This document shows, one piece after another, positions 32,753 through 44,444 of a stretch of 45,183 bases of DNA. Position 1 is the stretch's first letter. Every line of letters begins with the position of its first letter. The DNA is taken from assembly GCA_032122625.1 (NCBI GenBank), contig JAQBGG010000065.1, positions 1-45,183 on the forward strand. The letters are read 5' to 3'. The translations under genes were made by a program, and so were the position numbers. This DNA is from CAXMST01 sp032122625. GTDB lineage: Bacteria; Actinomycetota; Thermoleophilia; Solirubrobacterales; 70-9. Below the pieces are notes generated by a model. It worked only from the letters and a program-made list of their open reading frames with translations, was not told the DNA's origin and searched no databases.

Positions 32753-33172
32753 AGCGACCGCGAGGAAGGCCTCGGCGCGCTGCAGGTCGTGTTCGGCGAC
32801 CTCGTGGGCCGCAGAGCCGTCCTCGGCCTCATCGAGGCGCTGGCGGGCGTCGGCGATCCGCTCCTTCAACTCGGCTGCATCGAGGCTGCCGGGCTCGTGC
32901 GCCTCCTCGACCAGGATCACGACCTTGTTGGCGAACACCTCGAGCCAGCCCTCGGCAGCGGCAAAGTGCCTGCCACCCCTCGAGTTGAACTCCTCGGCGG
33001 TCTCATAAAGGCGCAGTTCGTTCGGCACCAGACGGGCGAGCATCGGCGCATGCCGCGCGCGGACCCCCACCTCACCGATCACGGTGCGGGCGGACACCTG
33101 GTACAGCGGGCCTTCGAAGACCTTGCCCTCTGGGGTGAGAACCTCGGCGCGGATGTGATCGGAGTCGGCCAT
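32744..33172 (-). CDS. atpC: ATP synthase epsilon subunit
   Basis: The 142-residue subunit begins with the beta-sandwich typical of epsilon: IRAEVLTPEGKVFEGPLYQVSA, then GEVGVRARHAPMLARL and GGRHFAAAEGWLEVFANKVVILVE. The C-terminal helical hairpin (AAELKERIADARQRLDEAED) is present. It belongs to the rotor stalk of the F1 sector and can inhibit ATP hydrolysis. It is the last gene of the atp operon, 30 bases after atpD, and is followed by a GC hairpin. Confidence 0.97.
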   Translation of the reverse strand: MADSDHIRAEVLTPEGKVFEGPLYQVSARTVIGEVGVRARHAPMLARLVPNELRLYETAEEFNSRGGRHFAAAEGWLEVFANKVVILVEEAHEPGSLDAAELKERIADARQRLDEAEDGSAAHEVAEHDLQRAEAFLAVAGG

Positions 33173-33202
33173 GCGGGTTGGGATCGAAGGCTTGGCGCCG
33201 CG

Positions 33203-34699
<1,497 letters not shown>

Positions 34700-34738
34700 C
34701 TTCACTCCTTCGCTATCAAGTCGTCTGGGGTGCGATTT

Positions 34739-35662
34739 CTACGAGCCCAGCGCCTCGGCGCCGCCGACCACCTCGAGGATCTCCTGAGTGATCTCGGCCT
34801 GGCGGACCCGGTTCATTTCCAAGGTCAGTTGGTCGATCATCTCGCCGGCATTCTCAGCGGCGCTTCGCATTGCGGTCATCCGAGCCCCGTGCTCGGAGGC
34901 GGCCGATTCGAGCAGGGCCCGATATACGGAGAGATCGACGTACTCGCCGAACAACAGCGAGAGCGCCTCCTCCGGATCGGGTTCGTAGACCCAGTCGGAC
35001 CTGCTGTGGGCGGCGGCAAGTTCTTCCTCCTCGACGGCGTCGGGCAGCGGCAGGCCCTCGCCAAACACCTCGGCCTCCTGCAGCGGCAGCAACGTGTGGC
35101 GCCGCACGTACTGAGTCAGGGGCGAGACGTAGCGGTTGTAGATCAACTCCAGACGGTCTACGCGCTCGTCGATGTAGCCGGAGCTGAGTACGTCGCCAAT
35201 CGAGCGGGCGTCGGCAAAACTGGGCCGATCGGTGAAGCCGATGAATGACTCAACGATGGCCTCGCCGCGAAAGTTGAGTGTCGAGTTACCGCGACGGCCG
35301 ACGACGTAGAAGGAGACCTCCTTGCCCTCGGCGACCAGCTCGCGCTTCAGGGTCAGGCCGGCACGGATGATCTGCGTGTTGAACGAGCCGGCCAGCCCGC
35401 GGTCGCCCGTCACCAGCAGGATGCCCACGTGCCGCGTTTCCTCGCGCTGCTGCAGGAGCGGCACCCGCTCGGCGTTCGGCCCGGCGGCGTCGGCAACCTG
35501 GCGGGTCACCTTGCGGATCGACTGAGCGTAAGGACGCAGCGAATCAATCCGCTGCTCGGCGCGGCGTAGCCGCGCTGCGGCGACCATCTCCATCGCCCGC
35601 GTGATCTTGCGGATGTTCTTCACGGAGCCGATCCGTGTCTTGACGTCCTTTTGGCTGGCCAT
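34739..35662 (-). CDS. atpG: ATP synthase gamma subunit
   Basis: The 307-residue protein starts QKDVKTRIGSVKNIRKITRAMEMVAAARLRRAEQ, the conserved N-terminal rotor helix. It has LLVTGDRGLAGSFNTQIIR in the middle and ends with the partner helix (EMNRVRQAEITQEILEVVGGAEAL). It forms the central rotating shaft between F1 and the c-ring. At about residues 195-225 it holds an insertion rich in Glu (DAVEEEELAAAHSRSDW) compared with the shorter E. coli form. Confidence 0.97.
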   Translation of the reverse strand: MASQKDVKTRIGSVKNIRKITRAMEMVAAARLRRAEQRIDSLRPYAQSIRKVTRQVADAAGPNAERVPLLQQREETRHVGILLVTGDRGLAGSFNTQIIRAGLTLKRELVAEGKEVSFYVVGRRGNSTLNFRGEAIVESFIGFTDRPSFADARSIGDVLSSGYIDERVDRLELIYNRYVSPLTQYVRRHTLLPLQEAEVFGEGLPLPDAVEEEELAAAHSRSDWVYEPDPEEALSLLFGEYVDLSVYRALLESAASEHGARMTAMRSAAENAGEMIDQLTLEMNRVRQAEITQEILEVVGGAEALGS

Positions 35663-35695
35663 AGCTGATGCCCTCTAACGCTCCCGCGGGAGCCT

Positions 35696-37324
<1,629 letters not shown>

Positions 37325-37400
37325 CTGGTTAGTCGTCTCCTTGGTTCTTTCGAAATTCCGTTGCGAGGTGCGCGTCGGCCGATCCAGGTTTCCCCGGGGA

Positions 37401-37934
37401 TCAGGCCGCCTGCGCAACCTCCTTGCGCAGCTTCTCGAGGCGGTTGTGGATGCTGGCGTCGAGAACCATGTTCCCAACTCGCAGGACCAGCCCGCCGATG
37501 ATGCCCTCGTCGACCTCGCTGTTGAGCTCGATCGTCTGACCGGTCTGCCGCTCGATCGCGGCTCCAACTTCCTCGACGACCGTCTGATCGAGGCTGACGG
37601 CGCTGGTCACGGTCACCGTCAGGCGCTTGTTCTCCTTCGCCCAGAGCTCATCCAGGCGCCGCCGGATCCGGAACAGGACCGGCATCCGGTGCTTCTCGGC
37701 GAGCAGCTCGAGGAAGTTGACGAGCTCGCGGTTGCCACCGGAGATCGCCCGCGAGATTCCGTCTCGCTTCTCGGCCGAGGAGAAGTAGGGGCTGAAGAAG
37801 AAGATCTGCAGGTCCCTGTTTTCGGAGATCGCGTCGGCGACCTCGCCGAGCTGCTGCTGCACCTCGTCGAGTTCACCCCGCTCCTTGGCAACGTCAAACA
37901 ACGCCTCCGCATAGACGCGTGCGATCTCCTCCAT
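37401..37934 (-). CDS. atpH: ATP synthase delta subunit
   Basis: The 177-residue protein starts with IARVYAEALFDVAKERGELDEVQQQL and ends with the family signature GGLVLRVGNMVLDASIHNRLEKLRKEV. It links the F1 head to the peripheral stalk (b subunits). The start is 2 bases after the atpF stop. A 76-base gap follows before atpA and holds the atpA ribosome site. Confidence 0.95.
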   Translation of the reverse strand: MEEIARVYAEALFDVAKERGELDEVQQQLGEVADAISENRDLQIFFFSPYFSSAEKRDGISRAISGGNRELVNFLELLAEKHRMPVLFRIRRRLDELWAKENKRLTVTVTSAVSLDQTVVEEVGAAIERQTGQTIELNSEVDEGIIGGLVLRVGNMVLDASIHNRLEKLRKEVAQAA

Positions 37935-37936
37935 GG

Positions 37937-38539
37937 CTACTCGCCCCTGGTCCCGGCGTCACCGGCGAGAGCGGAGAAATCAACCTCGTTCAGCGCTTCC
38001 TCGACGAGCCGCTTGTGGTCCTCGCCGGAGAGCGACTTGCGAGTCACGCGCTCCGTCGCGAGGACGGTCAGATCGGCGATCTCCTTGCGGATCTTCTCGA
38101 GCGAGCGCTTGGTCTCGGCCTCGATGTCCTTCTTCGCGGCAGAGATCAGCTCCTCGCGCTTGGCGCGACCCTCTTCGGTGGCCTCGCTCTTGGCGCTGTC
38201 GCCGGCCTTCTTGGCGCGACCGAGGATGTCGTCGGCCTGCTCGCGGGCCTCCTTGAGGCGCTCGCGGTACTCGGCCAGGAGCTCATCGGCCTCGGCCCGC
38301 TGACGCTCGGCGGCCTCGATGTCGTTGCTGATCTTGTTGGCGCGCTCGGTGATCGCCTCCTTGATCCTCGGGAAGGCGAGCTTCGAGAGCACGAACATCG
38401 TGAACAGGAAGGCGAGCACGGTCCAGATCATCAAGCCCAGGCCGGGCTCGACGAGGAACGAACCGCCGCCCTCCTCTCCTGAGGTGGAAGTCTCGGCGGC
38501 GAGCGCGAGGACGCCCGCTATGTCGCTTGCGAACTCCAC
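37937..38539 (-). CDS. atpF: ATP synthase b subunit
   Basis: A GTG at 38539 opens 200 residues. One membrane segment lies at about 29-50 (PGLGLMIWTVLAFLFTMFVL). A long charged coiled-coil follows (RANKISNDIEAAERQRAEADELLAEYRERLKEAREQA), which forms the peripheral stalk. The N-terminal 25 residues before the membrane are Ser/Glu/Gly-rich. It starts 6 bases after atpE. Confidence 0.95.
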   Translation of the reverse strand: MEFASDIAGVLALAAETSTSGEEGGGSFLVEPGLGLMIWTVLAFLFTMFVLSKLAFPRIKEAITERANKISNDIEAAERQRAEADELLAEYRERLKEAREQADDILGRAKKAGDSAKSEATEEGRAKREELISAAKKDIEAETKRSLEKIRKEIADLTVLATERVTRKSLSGEDHKRLVEEALNEVDFSALAGDAGTRGE

Positions 38540-38545
38540 GCCGGC

Positions 38546-38821
38546 CTAGAGGAAGAAGGCGATCAGGCCGAAGATGAAGGTGTAGAAGGCGACGGCCTCG
38601 GTCAGGGCGAAGCCGAGCCAGCGGATGCTCTGCAGCTCGCTCGCCATCTCCGGCTGACGGGCGACCGACTCGATCTCCTTGCCGAAGATGATGCCGATGC
38701 CGATGCCGGCTCCGATCGAACCTAGTCCGGCGCCAACGCCGAGGGCGATCGCCTTGCCGGCGTCGGTGATGCCGTTGGCAAGCACCTCTTCGGACGCCTG
38801 GGCAACAATCGTAAAGTCCAT
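38546..38821 (-). CDS. atpE: ATP synthase c subunit
   Basis: The 91-residue protein is a hairpin of two membrane helices. Helix 1 has the packed Gly motif GVGAGLGSIGAGIGIGIIFG, the polar loop is ARQPE, and helix 2 has the ion-carrying Glu75 in FALTEAVAFYTFIFG. The residues around Glu75 do not show a sodium-type set, so protons are the likely coupling ion (inference). An AAGGAG site lies 11 bases before the ATG. Confidence 0.97.
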   Translation of the reverse strand: MDFTIVAQASEEVLANGITDAGKAIALGVGAGLGSIGAGIGIGIIFGKEIESVARQPEMASELQSIRWLGFALTEAVAFYTFIFGLIAFFL

Positions 38822-38839
38822 TGGTCGTTTTCTCCTTTT

Positions 38840-39766
38840 CTAGTGGCTCTCGGCGGTTGCGCCGCCGATATAGATTGCAGTAAGGATCGTGAAGATGAAG
38901 GCCTGAAGTCCGGCCACGATCACGATCTCGAAGACGAAGAAGGCGAACGCGGCCGGGAAGGTCAGCCAGCCGAGGGCGGCGATTCCCAGCAGTACCGCGA
39001 GCCCGCCGCCCATGAACAGCAGCAACAGGTGGCCGGCGAGGATGTTGGCAAACAATCGCACCGAGAGCGATACGAGGCGAACGAAGTTGGAGATCGCCTC
39101 GATGATCCAGACGAAGACCTTGAAGGCGAACGGCATCTCTTCGAGCCCGGCCGGCAGCCAGGTCTTGAAGTAGCCGAAGAATCCGTGCTGGCCGATCCCC
39201 TCGACGTTGTAGCTGACCCAGACGATCAGCGTCAGCACCAGCGGTACGGAGATGTTCGCGGTCGCCGCGTAGAGGGCGAAGGCGGGGAGCTGGAGCCCGA
39301 AGATGTCAATCGTGTGCTCGGTGTTGGTCGGCAGCGGGACCAAGCCGATCAGGTTCGAGAAGAGGATGAAGAAGAAGGAGGTGGCAAGCCAGGGGAACCA
39401 GCGGATCGCCCGCTTCTTGTCGAGGTTGTCGTTGGTGATCTGACCGTCGACCAGGTCGAAGGCGAGCTCGACGGTCGTCTGGGTCAGGTTCGGCTTCTGC
39501 TGCATCTTGCGAGCGACGCCGACCATGATCGCGATCGTCGCCGCGACGCCGAGCCAGAGATACATCACGGCCTTGGTGATCGACATGTCGATCCCGAAGA
39601 TCGAGATGTCGACCCAGGGCTCGAGACGGAACTCCTCCTGCGGCTTGAAGGTGTCGTTCTTGCCGTCGCTGCCGAAGACCACGCCGAGCACGATCAGGCC
39701 GATCGTGTAGATCGCGACCCCGAGCAGGACCTTCTTGCGGGTGCTGAGACTTCGTACCCAGCTCAT
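38840..39766 (-). CDS. atpB: ATP synthase a subunit
   Basis: The 308-residue membrane protein shows at least six hydrophobic helices. The essential Arg is in SLSVRLFANILAGHLLLLFM, and the C-terminus is rich in aromatic residues (LQAFIFTILTAIYIG). It forms the ion half-channels beside the c-ring. Its ATG overlaps the stop of the upstream AtpI-like gene by 4 bases. Confidence 0.97.
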   Translation of the reverse strand: MSWVRSLSTRKKVLLGVAIYTIGLIVLGVVFGSDGKNDTFKPQEEFRLEPWVDISIFGIDMSITKAVMYLWLGVAATIAIMVGVARKMQQKPNLTQTTVELAFDLVDGQITNDNLDKKRAIRWFPWLATSFFFILFSNLIGLVPLPTNTEHTIDIFGLQLPAFALYAATANISVPLVLTLIVWVSYNVEGIGQHGFFGYFKTWLPAGLEEMPFAFKVFVWIIEAISNFVRLVSLSVRLFANILAGHLLLLFMGGGLAVLLGIAALGWLTFPAAFAFFVFEIVIVAGLQAFIFTILTAIYIGGATAESH

Positions 39767-40176
39767 GCGGCCGCACCCCCATCGGGATCCCCGTCGAGAA
39801 GCTGCGAGACGCCCTCGCCGATCAGGTAGGCGGTGACCAGGGCGGCGGCGAGCACGGCGCCGGCGAGACCAGCCTCGCGGTCGCCGACGAGGCCGACGAT
39901 CAGAATCGCGCCGGCGAGGATCCAGAGCCTGCCAAGCATTGCGGCTGCGGTCAAGCCGAGCGCGGCGTTGCGGTTCGAGGCGCCGAGCGCGGCGGCGCGG
40001 CGGCGGTCGGCGGCCGCCTTGCCGAGCCGGCCGATCAGCCAGGCTCCGCCGGCCGCCAGGTAGCCGGCGATCGGCGCGTCGAGGGCGATGAAGACCGGCA
40101 GCGCCAGGGCGAGCACGAGCAGGTCGAAGTTCCGGGCCAGCTCGGCCCCCGAGATGCGGGAAGCTGTCATCGGCAT
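39763..40176 (-). CDS. atpI: AtpI-like small membrane protein, first gene of the atp operon
   Basis: The ATG at 40176 (a second at 40170) gives about 137 residues with four hydrophobic segments: DLLVLALALPVFIALDAPIAG, GYLAAGGAWLIG, LGLTAAAMLGRLWILAGAILIVG and AGAVLAAALVTAYLIG. Position and size match ATP synthase protein I, an assembly aid for the c-ring, although sequence signatures in this family are weak. It overlaps atpB by 4 bases. The frame is open further upstream, but that part is Arg/Pro-rich and lies in the promoter region. Confidence 0.7.
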   Translation of the reverse strand: MPMTASRISGAELARNFDLLVLALALPVFIALDAPIAGYLAAGGAWLIGRLGKAAADRRRAAALGASNRNAALGLTAAAMLGRLWILAGAILIVGLVGDREAGLAGAVLAAALVTAYLIGEGVSQLLDGDPDGGAAA

Positions 40177-40476
40177 GAGTTCAGCCGGCGGCTGGTGCGG
40201 CTGCGACCGCCGAACGCCCGGTAGGCCATCTCGTTGGGTTCGCGTCCAAGGTGTAGAGGACAGCGCCGGCGGGCGGCGAATCGGATATCCGAATAGGGCT
40301 TTGTACGCGCAAAACGCCGATTTCCGTGATTGTCGAAATGAGGTGTTTCCATCAGGATGGCGCCGGCTGGGGTGTTGACTCCCATCGCCGGCGGGCGTGC
40401 CGCTTGAGCCGCGAATATATCTGAAACCAGCCGCCCTCACGGACCGCGCCGCGGGTGGTCACAATGGGCACAAGTA
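40177..40476. promoter_or_regulatory. Divergent control region between the atp operon and the CDF gene
   Basis: This 300-base gap must contain the atp promoter (minus strand) and the CDF exporter promoter (plus strand). Its centre is distinctly less GC-rich than the flanks. It holds a perfect 12-base palindrome TCGGATATCCGA at 40281-40292. TATATC at 40416-40421 is a weak -10 candidate on the plus strand. No clear -35/-10 pair can be assigned to either direction. Confidence 0.5.
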
Positions 40477-41418
40477 ATGGCGCACTCCCACTCGCAGCCC
40501 ACCGACTCGGCCCAGGGACCCGGTCCGGACCGCACTGCCAACCGGCGGGCGCTGAAGATCGCCTTCGCCCTGACGGCGTCGTTCACCGTGGTCGAGATCA
40601 TCGGCGGGATCCTCACCGGGAGCCTGGCGCTGCTCGCCGATGCGGTCCACATGCTCTCCGACAACCTCTCCTTGGCCCTGGCGCTGATCGCGATCCGCCT
40701 CGCCGACAGGCCACCGACGCCACAACGCAGCTACGGCTATAAGCGGGCCGAGATCCTCGCCGCCCTGTTCAACGGCGTCGCTCTGGTTGCCGTCTCGGTT
40801 TGGATCCTCTACGAGGCCTGGCAGCGGCTTGATTCACCCGAGGAGGTGGCCGGCGTCGGCATGCTGGCCGTGGCCACGGCCGGGGCGATTGCGAACATCG
40901 TCGCCTTCCGGGTTCTCAGCCCCGGCGCCTCCGAGAACCTGAACCTGAAGGGAGCGCTGCGCCATGTGGCCGCCGATCTCGCCGGTTCGGTCGGGGCGAT
41001 CATCGGCGCGATCATCATCATCACCACCGGCTTCGACGAGGCTGACCCGATCATCGGCGCCCTGATCGCCGTTCTGGTCGCCTTCAGCGCGATCCCGATC
41101 ATCCGCGACTCGACCCGGATCCTGCTCGAGCAGGCGCCTGCCGGCCTCGACGCAGAGGAGATCGGCCAAGCGCTGGCCGCGGCCCCCGGAGTCGTCTCCG
41201 TCCACGACCTTCACGTCTGGACGATCACCTCCGGCTTTGCAGCCCTCTCCGCCCACGTCGTCGTCGGGACCGAAGACGACTGCCACGCCTGCCGCCACAG
41301 CCTCGAGGACTTCCTCGAGCAGCGCTTCGGCCTCGCTCACACCACCCTGCAGATGGACCACGTCGAGCCGGCGGAGTTGCTGCAGGTCGAGGGGTTGGAC
41401 CAGGTGGCGAAGGGTTGA
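40477..41418 (+). CDS. Cation diffusion facilitator (CzcD/ZitB-like metal exporter)
   Basis: The 313-residue protein has a His-containing N-terminus (MAHSHSQPTD) and six predicted membrane helices. The metal site appears as LLADAVHMLSDNLSL (Asp55, His58, Asp62 region) in helix 2 and LRHVAADLAGSVG in helix 5. A cytoplasmic domain follows (VSVHDLHVWTITSGF, with Cys and His in DDCHACRH). These features fit a zinc-type CDF exporting Zn2+ (or Co2+/Cd2+) in exchange for protons. No metalloregulator gene is adjacent. Confidence 0.92.
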   Translation: MAHSHSQPTDSAQGPGPDRTANRRALKIAFALTASFTVVEIIGGILTGSLALLADAVHMLSDNLSLALALIAIRLADRPPTPQRSYGYKRAEILAALFNGVALVAVSVWILYEAWQRLDSPEEVAGVGMLAVATAGAIANIVAFRVLSPGASENLNLKGALRHVAADLAGSVGAIIGAIIIITTGFDEADPIIGALIAVLVAFSAIPIIRDSTRILLEQAPAGLDAEEIGQALAAAPGVVSVHDLHVWTITSGFAALSAHVVVGTEDDCHACRHSLEDFLEQRFGLAHTTLQMDHVEPAELLQVEGLDQVAKG

Positions 41419-41469
41419 GAGAGCGACCTGCAAGCACCCCGGCGGCGGCGCTGTGCAAGCCTTCCCGCC

Positions 41470-41976
41470 ATGAATCGCAAGCTTCTCCTTCCCCTGCTCG
41501 CCGCCCTGATCGCCGCCTTCGCTCTCGCCGCCTGTGGCAGCGACGACTCCGGCACGTCCACCGACGCCTCCGCCGCGGAGCCGACGACGGCCGGCGATGT
41601 CGATACCTCGACGAAGCCCGACGTGCAGCCTCCCGGGGGCGACCTCTCCGACGAGCTAGTCGCCGAGGACCTCCTCGTGGGCGACGGCGCCAAGGCCGAG
41701 ACCGGCAGCCTGGTCACGGTGCAGTACGTGGGGATCGACGCCGAGACCGGTGAGGAGTTCGACGCATCCTGGGACCGCGGCGAGCCGTTCAGCTTCCAGC
41801 TCGGCGGCGGCCAGGTGATCGAGGGCTGGGACGAGGGCGTCGCCGGGATGAAGGTCGGCGGTCGCCGCGAGCTGATCATTCCCCCGGACCAGGCCTACGG
41901 CAAGCAGGGCTCACCTCCGGCGATCGGCCCCGAGGCGACGCTCGTCTTCGTGGTCGACCTGCTCAAGGTCGGCTAG
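41470..41976 (+). CDS. FKBP-type peptidyl-prolyl isomerase lipoprotein
   Basis: The 168-residue protein begins with a lipoprotein signal (NRKLLLPLLAALIAAFALAAC, acylated Cys22). An acidic Ser/Thr-rich linker follows to about residue 60. The FKBP domain starts near residue 75: LVTVQYVGIDAETGEEFDASWDRG, FSFQLGGGQVIEGWDEGVAGMKVGG, then RRELIIPPDQAYGKQG and a final TLVFVVDLLKV. It should speed proline isomerisation in proteins folding outside the membrane. It lies 51 bases after the CDF gene. Confidence 0.93.
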   Translation: MNRKLLLPLLAALIAAFALAACGSDDSGTSTDASAAEPTTAGDVDTSTKPDVQPPGGDLSDELVAEDLLVGDGAKAETGSLVTVQYVGIDAETGEEFDASWDRGEPFSFQLGGGQVIEGWDEGVAGMKVGGRRELIIPPDQAYGKQGSPPAIGPEATLVFVVDLLKVG

Positions 41977-42019
41977 GACCTGCAGCCGGCTCTTCCCGCA
42001 GAAGGCCCGGCGCCCGCGG

Positions 42020-43291
42020 TCAGTCCGGCTCGATGGCGTCGAACTCGCCGGTCTCGGGGTCGACCGTGTCGAGATCGCCCGTCCTCGGGTTGACGGCAGC
42101 GAAGGCGCCGGTCTCCAGCTCGTGGGCAACGCCGGCGTCGATCTCGGCCGGATCTGGCTCCAGAGGACCGGCGGCGCTGATCTGGCGGAAACGGAAGCGC
42201 CGCAGCTTGAGGATCTCCAGCGCGGTCAACAGGCGGATGCTGGCGACCACAGCGACGAAGAAGAAGCCCATCATCACAGCCGTCCAGGCCGCGTCGAAGT
42301 CGCCGCGATCGTTCGAATAGGGGACGAAGCGCAGGGCCAGCGCGAAAGCGGCCATCGCCGCGGTCCACCCGTACATGTAGGCGATCGTGCGCCGCTGGCT
42401 GAAGCCGACGTTGGCGAAGCGATGATGAAAGTGGGAGCGATCGGCGGCGAAGATCGGGCGCCGGTACTTGAGTCGTTTGGCGAGCACGAAGCTGGTGTCG
42501 AGGATCGGCACCGCCAACACCACCAGCGGAAAGGCGAGCGCAACAACGGCGTTCGTCTTCAGCGCTCCCTGGATCGCGATCGCCGCCAGCAGGTAGCCGA
42601 GCAGGTTCGAGCCTGTGTCGCCCATGAAGCTCGAGGCAGGGGGAAAGCCGTGGCGGAGGAATCCGAGCGCTGCGCCGGCGGTGATTGCCGCGAGCACGCC
42701 GGCGGCGTTACGGTCGAGCGAGAGCGCGATCGCCGCCAGGGTGATCGCGCTGATCACGCAGACCCCGGCAGCGAGGCCGTCAACGCCGTCGATCAGGTTG
42801 ATCACGTTGGCGATTCCGACAATCGCGATCACCGTACCGAGGTCGCCGAGGCTGACCTCGCCGATCAACGGCAGGTCGAAGAGCTGGGTGCTGCCCGGAT
42901 CGACGCCGCCGATGAACGGCAGGGTGAAGACGTCGACCGTGACGCCGGCCGAGACCGGGATGATCGCCGCGATGGTCTGACCGGCGAGCTTGGCCAGCGC
43001 CGGCAGCTCGACCAGGTCGTCGATCATGCCGACCAGCGAGATCACGGCGGCGCCACCGAGGATCGCTCGGGTCTCGGCGTCCCAGGGTAGGAAGATCGCC
43101 CCGGTCGCGAGCACCGCGACGAGGATCGCCATGCCCGACAGCCGTGGGGTCGGCTTCGTATGCAGGCTGCGCTCACGGGGGACGTCGATGGCGCCGATCC
43201 GGATTGCCAGCGCCTCGGCGACGGGAACCAGCAACCAGGCGATCGCCAGCGCCGCCACGAAGGCGAAGAGTGCGTCGATCGTGTCAGGCAT
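42020..43291 (-). CDS. WecA/TagO-like undecaprenyl-phosphate sugar-1-phosphate transferase
   Basis: The 423-residue membrane protein has about ten hydrophobic helices. It carries the MraY/WecA family motifs VGMIDDLVELPALAKL (Asp91, Asp92), NVINLIDGVDGLAAG (162-176), FMGDTGSNLLGY and the His-rich RSHFHHRFANVG loop that separates WecA-type from MraY. It would load a HexNAc-1-phosphate onto undecaprenyl phosphate, starting envelope glycan or teichoic-type polymer synthesis on the inner face. The C-terminal 60 residues are cytoplasmic and end with three decapeptide repeats of form xTGxFxxVxP. It is upstream of the atp region on the same strand. Confidence 0.92.
   Translation of the reverse strand: MPDTIDALFAFVAALAIAWLLVPVAEALAIRIGAIDVPRERSLHTKPTPRLSGMAILVAVLATGAIFLPWDAETRAILGGAAVISLVGMIDDLVELPALAKLAGQTIAAIIPVSAGVTVDVFTLPFIGGVDPGSTQLFDLPLIGEVSLGDLGTVIAIVGIANVINLIDGVDGLAAGVCVISAITLAAIALSLDRNAAGVLAAITAGAALGFLRHGFPPASSFMGDTGSNLLGYLLAAIAIQGALKTNAVVALAFPLVVLAVPILDTSFVLAKRLKYRRPIFAADRSHFHHRFANVGFSQRRTIAYMYGWTAAMAAFALALRFVPYSNDRGDFDAAWTAVMMGFFFVAVVASIRLLTALEILKLRRFRFRQISAAGPLEPDPAEIDAGVAHELETGAFAAVNPRTGDLDTVDPETGEFDAIEPD
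42023..42112 (-). repeat. Three tandem 30-bp units encoding decapeptide repeats
   Basis: The end of the WecA-like gene encodes ETGAFAAVNP, RTGDLDTVDP and ETGEFDAIEP in direct succession, followed by one Asp and the stop. The units share Thr-Gly at positions 2-3 and Pro at 10, with a hydrophobic residue at 5 and 8. Confidence 0.75.
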
Positions 43292-43336
43292 CGGATCCGG
43301 ACCCGGCCGGTCTCAGCCTGGATCCACCGGCCGAGA

Positions 43337-44383
43337 CTACTCGACCGCCCCGACCACCCCTGCTGCGAGCACGCCTGCGTCGCGCGGATCCCTGGGGCCG
43401 GGTTCGGAGACCCGCTTCGCCAGCTCGAGTGCCTCGGGGTCCCCCAGCTCCAGCAGCCTGCCCGCCGCGATCAGCTGCTCGTCCACCGCTCCCATCTGCC
43501 CGCTGAAGATCGTGTAGACGGGAACGCCGAGCGCGGCCGCCTCACGGTTCATCGTTCCGCCGGCGCTGACCACCAGATCCGAATAGGCGATCAGGCTCTG
43601 GGCGTCGATCGCTCGCTCCGGCACGATCAGGCTTGGCTCTCGGCGCCGGACCGCCCTCTCGCGTTGGCCCTCAGTACGGGGGATCAGGACGCTGATCGCG
43701 CTTGGCTCAGCCACCAGCTTGTCGAGCAGGCGCTCGTAGATCGGATTGTGGTGGTGGTAGGCGGAGCTCTCCGGGGGCGGGCGGACGACGACCAGCACCC
43801 GCTCGTCGCTGCTGCGCTCGGGATCGACGCCGGCCTCGATCAGACCCAGTTCGGAAAGCACGGCCGGGTCCGGCTCCAGGTCGGCGAGGTAGTAGTCCTC
43901 CTTCAGCCCTGGGTAGCGCAGCAGCTTGTCGGCCCGGGCGCCGGCGGCCTCGAGGCGATCGAGCGGGATCGCGTCGGGAACGATCACCCGGCGAGCGGCG
44001 CGCCAGGCAAGCTTGCGCTGCAGGCCTGCGTACTCGTAGTCCTGCATCTGCACCTGGGGGATCCGCAGCAGCGAGCCGACCACGGCGATGTCGACCGAGC
44101 CGTGGGCGAGAGCCAGATCGAAGCCCCTCCCCCGTGCCCAGCCGAACAGGGCCGCGCTGCGGCTGACCAGCGCCCGCGCCTTGGCGGCCGATCCAGCGCC
44201 GGCGTGCCTGCCAAAGGACTCGTAGGGAATCCCAAGCCGTTCGAGGACGCCCTCGGTCTGCCCGTAGCTGCGGGTGGTCACCGAGACGGAGTGCCCGCGC
44301 TCGCCGAGCCGCTCGATGATCGGCCGCAGCACCAACGGATGCGCGGCCGCCGTGCAGTCGACCCAGACCTTGAGATGCATCAC
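43337..44383 (-). CDS. DUF354 family protein (GT-B / UDP-GlcNAc epimerase-like fold)
   Basis: The GTG at 44383 is 6 bases after GGAGG; ATG 44380 follows directly, so either can start the 348-residue protein. It opens LKVWVDCTAAAHPLVLRPIIERLGERGHSVSVTTRSY and continues DLALAHGSVDIAVVGSLLRIPQVQMQDYEYAG. It has IPDAIPLDRL-like and LVVVRPPPESSAYHH segments, and a late SDLVVSAGGTMNREAAALGVPVYTIFSG glycine loop. This matches DUF354, a group with a glycosyltransferase-B-like fold often near envelope sugar genes. Its reaction is not established. It lies beside the WecA-like gene, suggesting a glycan role. Confidence 0.85.
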   Translation of the reverse strand: MMHLKVWVDCTAAAHPLVLRPIIERLGERGHSVSVTTRSYGQTEGVLERLGIPYESFGRHAGAGSAAKARALVSRSAALFGWARGRGFDLALAHGSVDIAVVGSLLRIPQVQMQDYEYAGLQRKLAWRAARRVIVPDAIPLDRLEAAGARADKLLRYPGLKEDYYLADLEPDPAVLSELGLIEAGVDPERSSDERVLVVVRPPPESSAYHHHNPIYERLLDKLVAEPSAISVLIPRTEGQRERAVRRREPSLIVPERAIDAQSLIAYSDLVVSAGGTMNREAAALGVPVYTIFSGQMGAVDEQLIAAGRLLELGDPEALELAKRVSEPGPRDPRDAGVLAAGVVGAVE

Positions 44384-44444
44384 GCATGGCCTCCGCTGCG
44401 CGTCCCGGCGTTCGCCCCGGGGAGGTCAGCACCGGCGCCGCGGA

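Noticed and set aside
37325..37567. 81-codon extension of atpA
   Set aside because: The residues are Arg/Ser-rich and unlike any alpha subunit. MEIKPDEISSIL is the normal start and has AAGGAG upstream.
40179..40440. N-terminal extension of the AtpI-like protein up to 40440
   Set aside because: The extension is Arg/Pro/Ser-rich, has no ribosome site and would erase the control region shared with the CDF gene.
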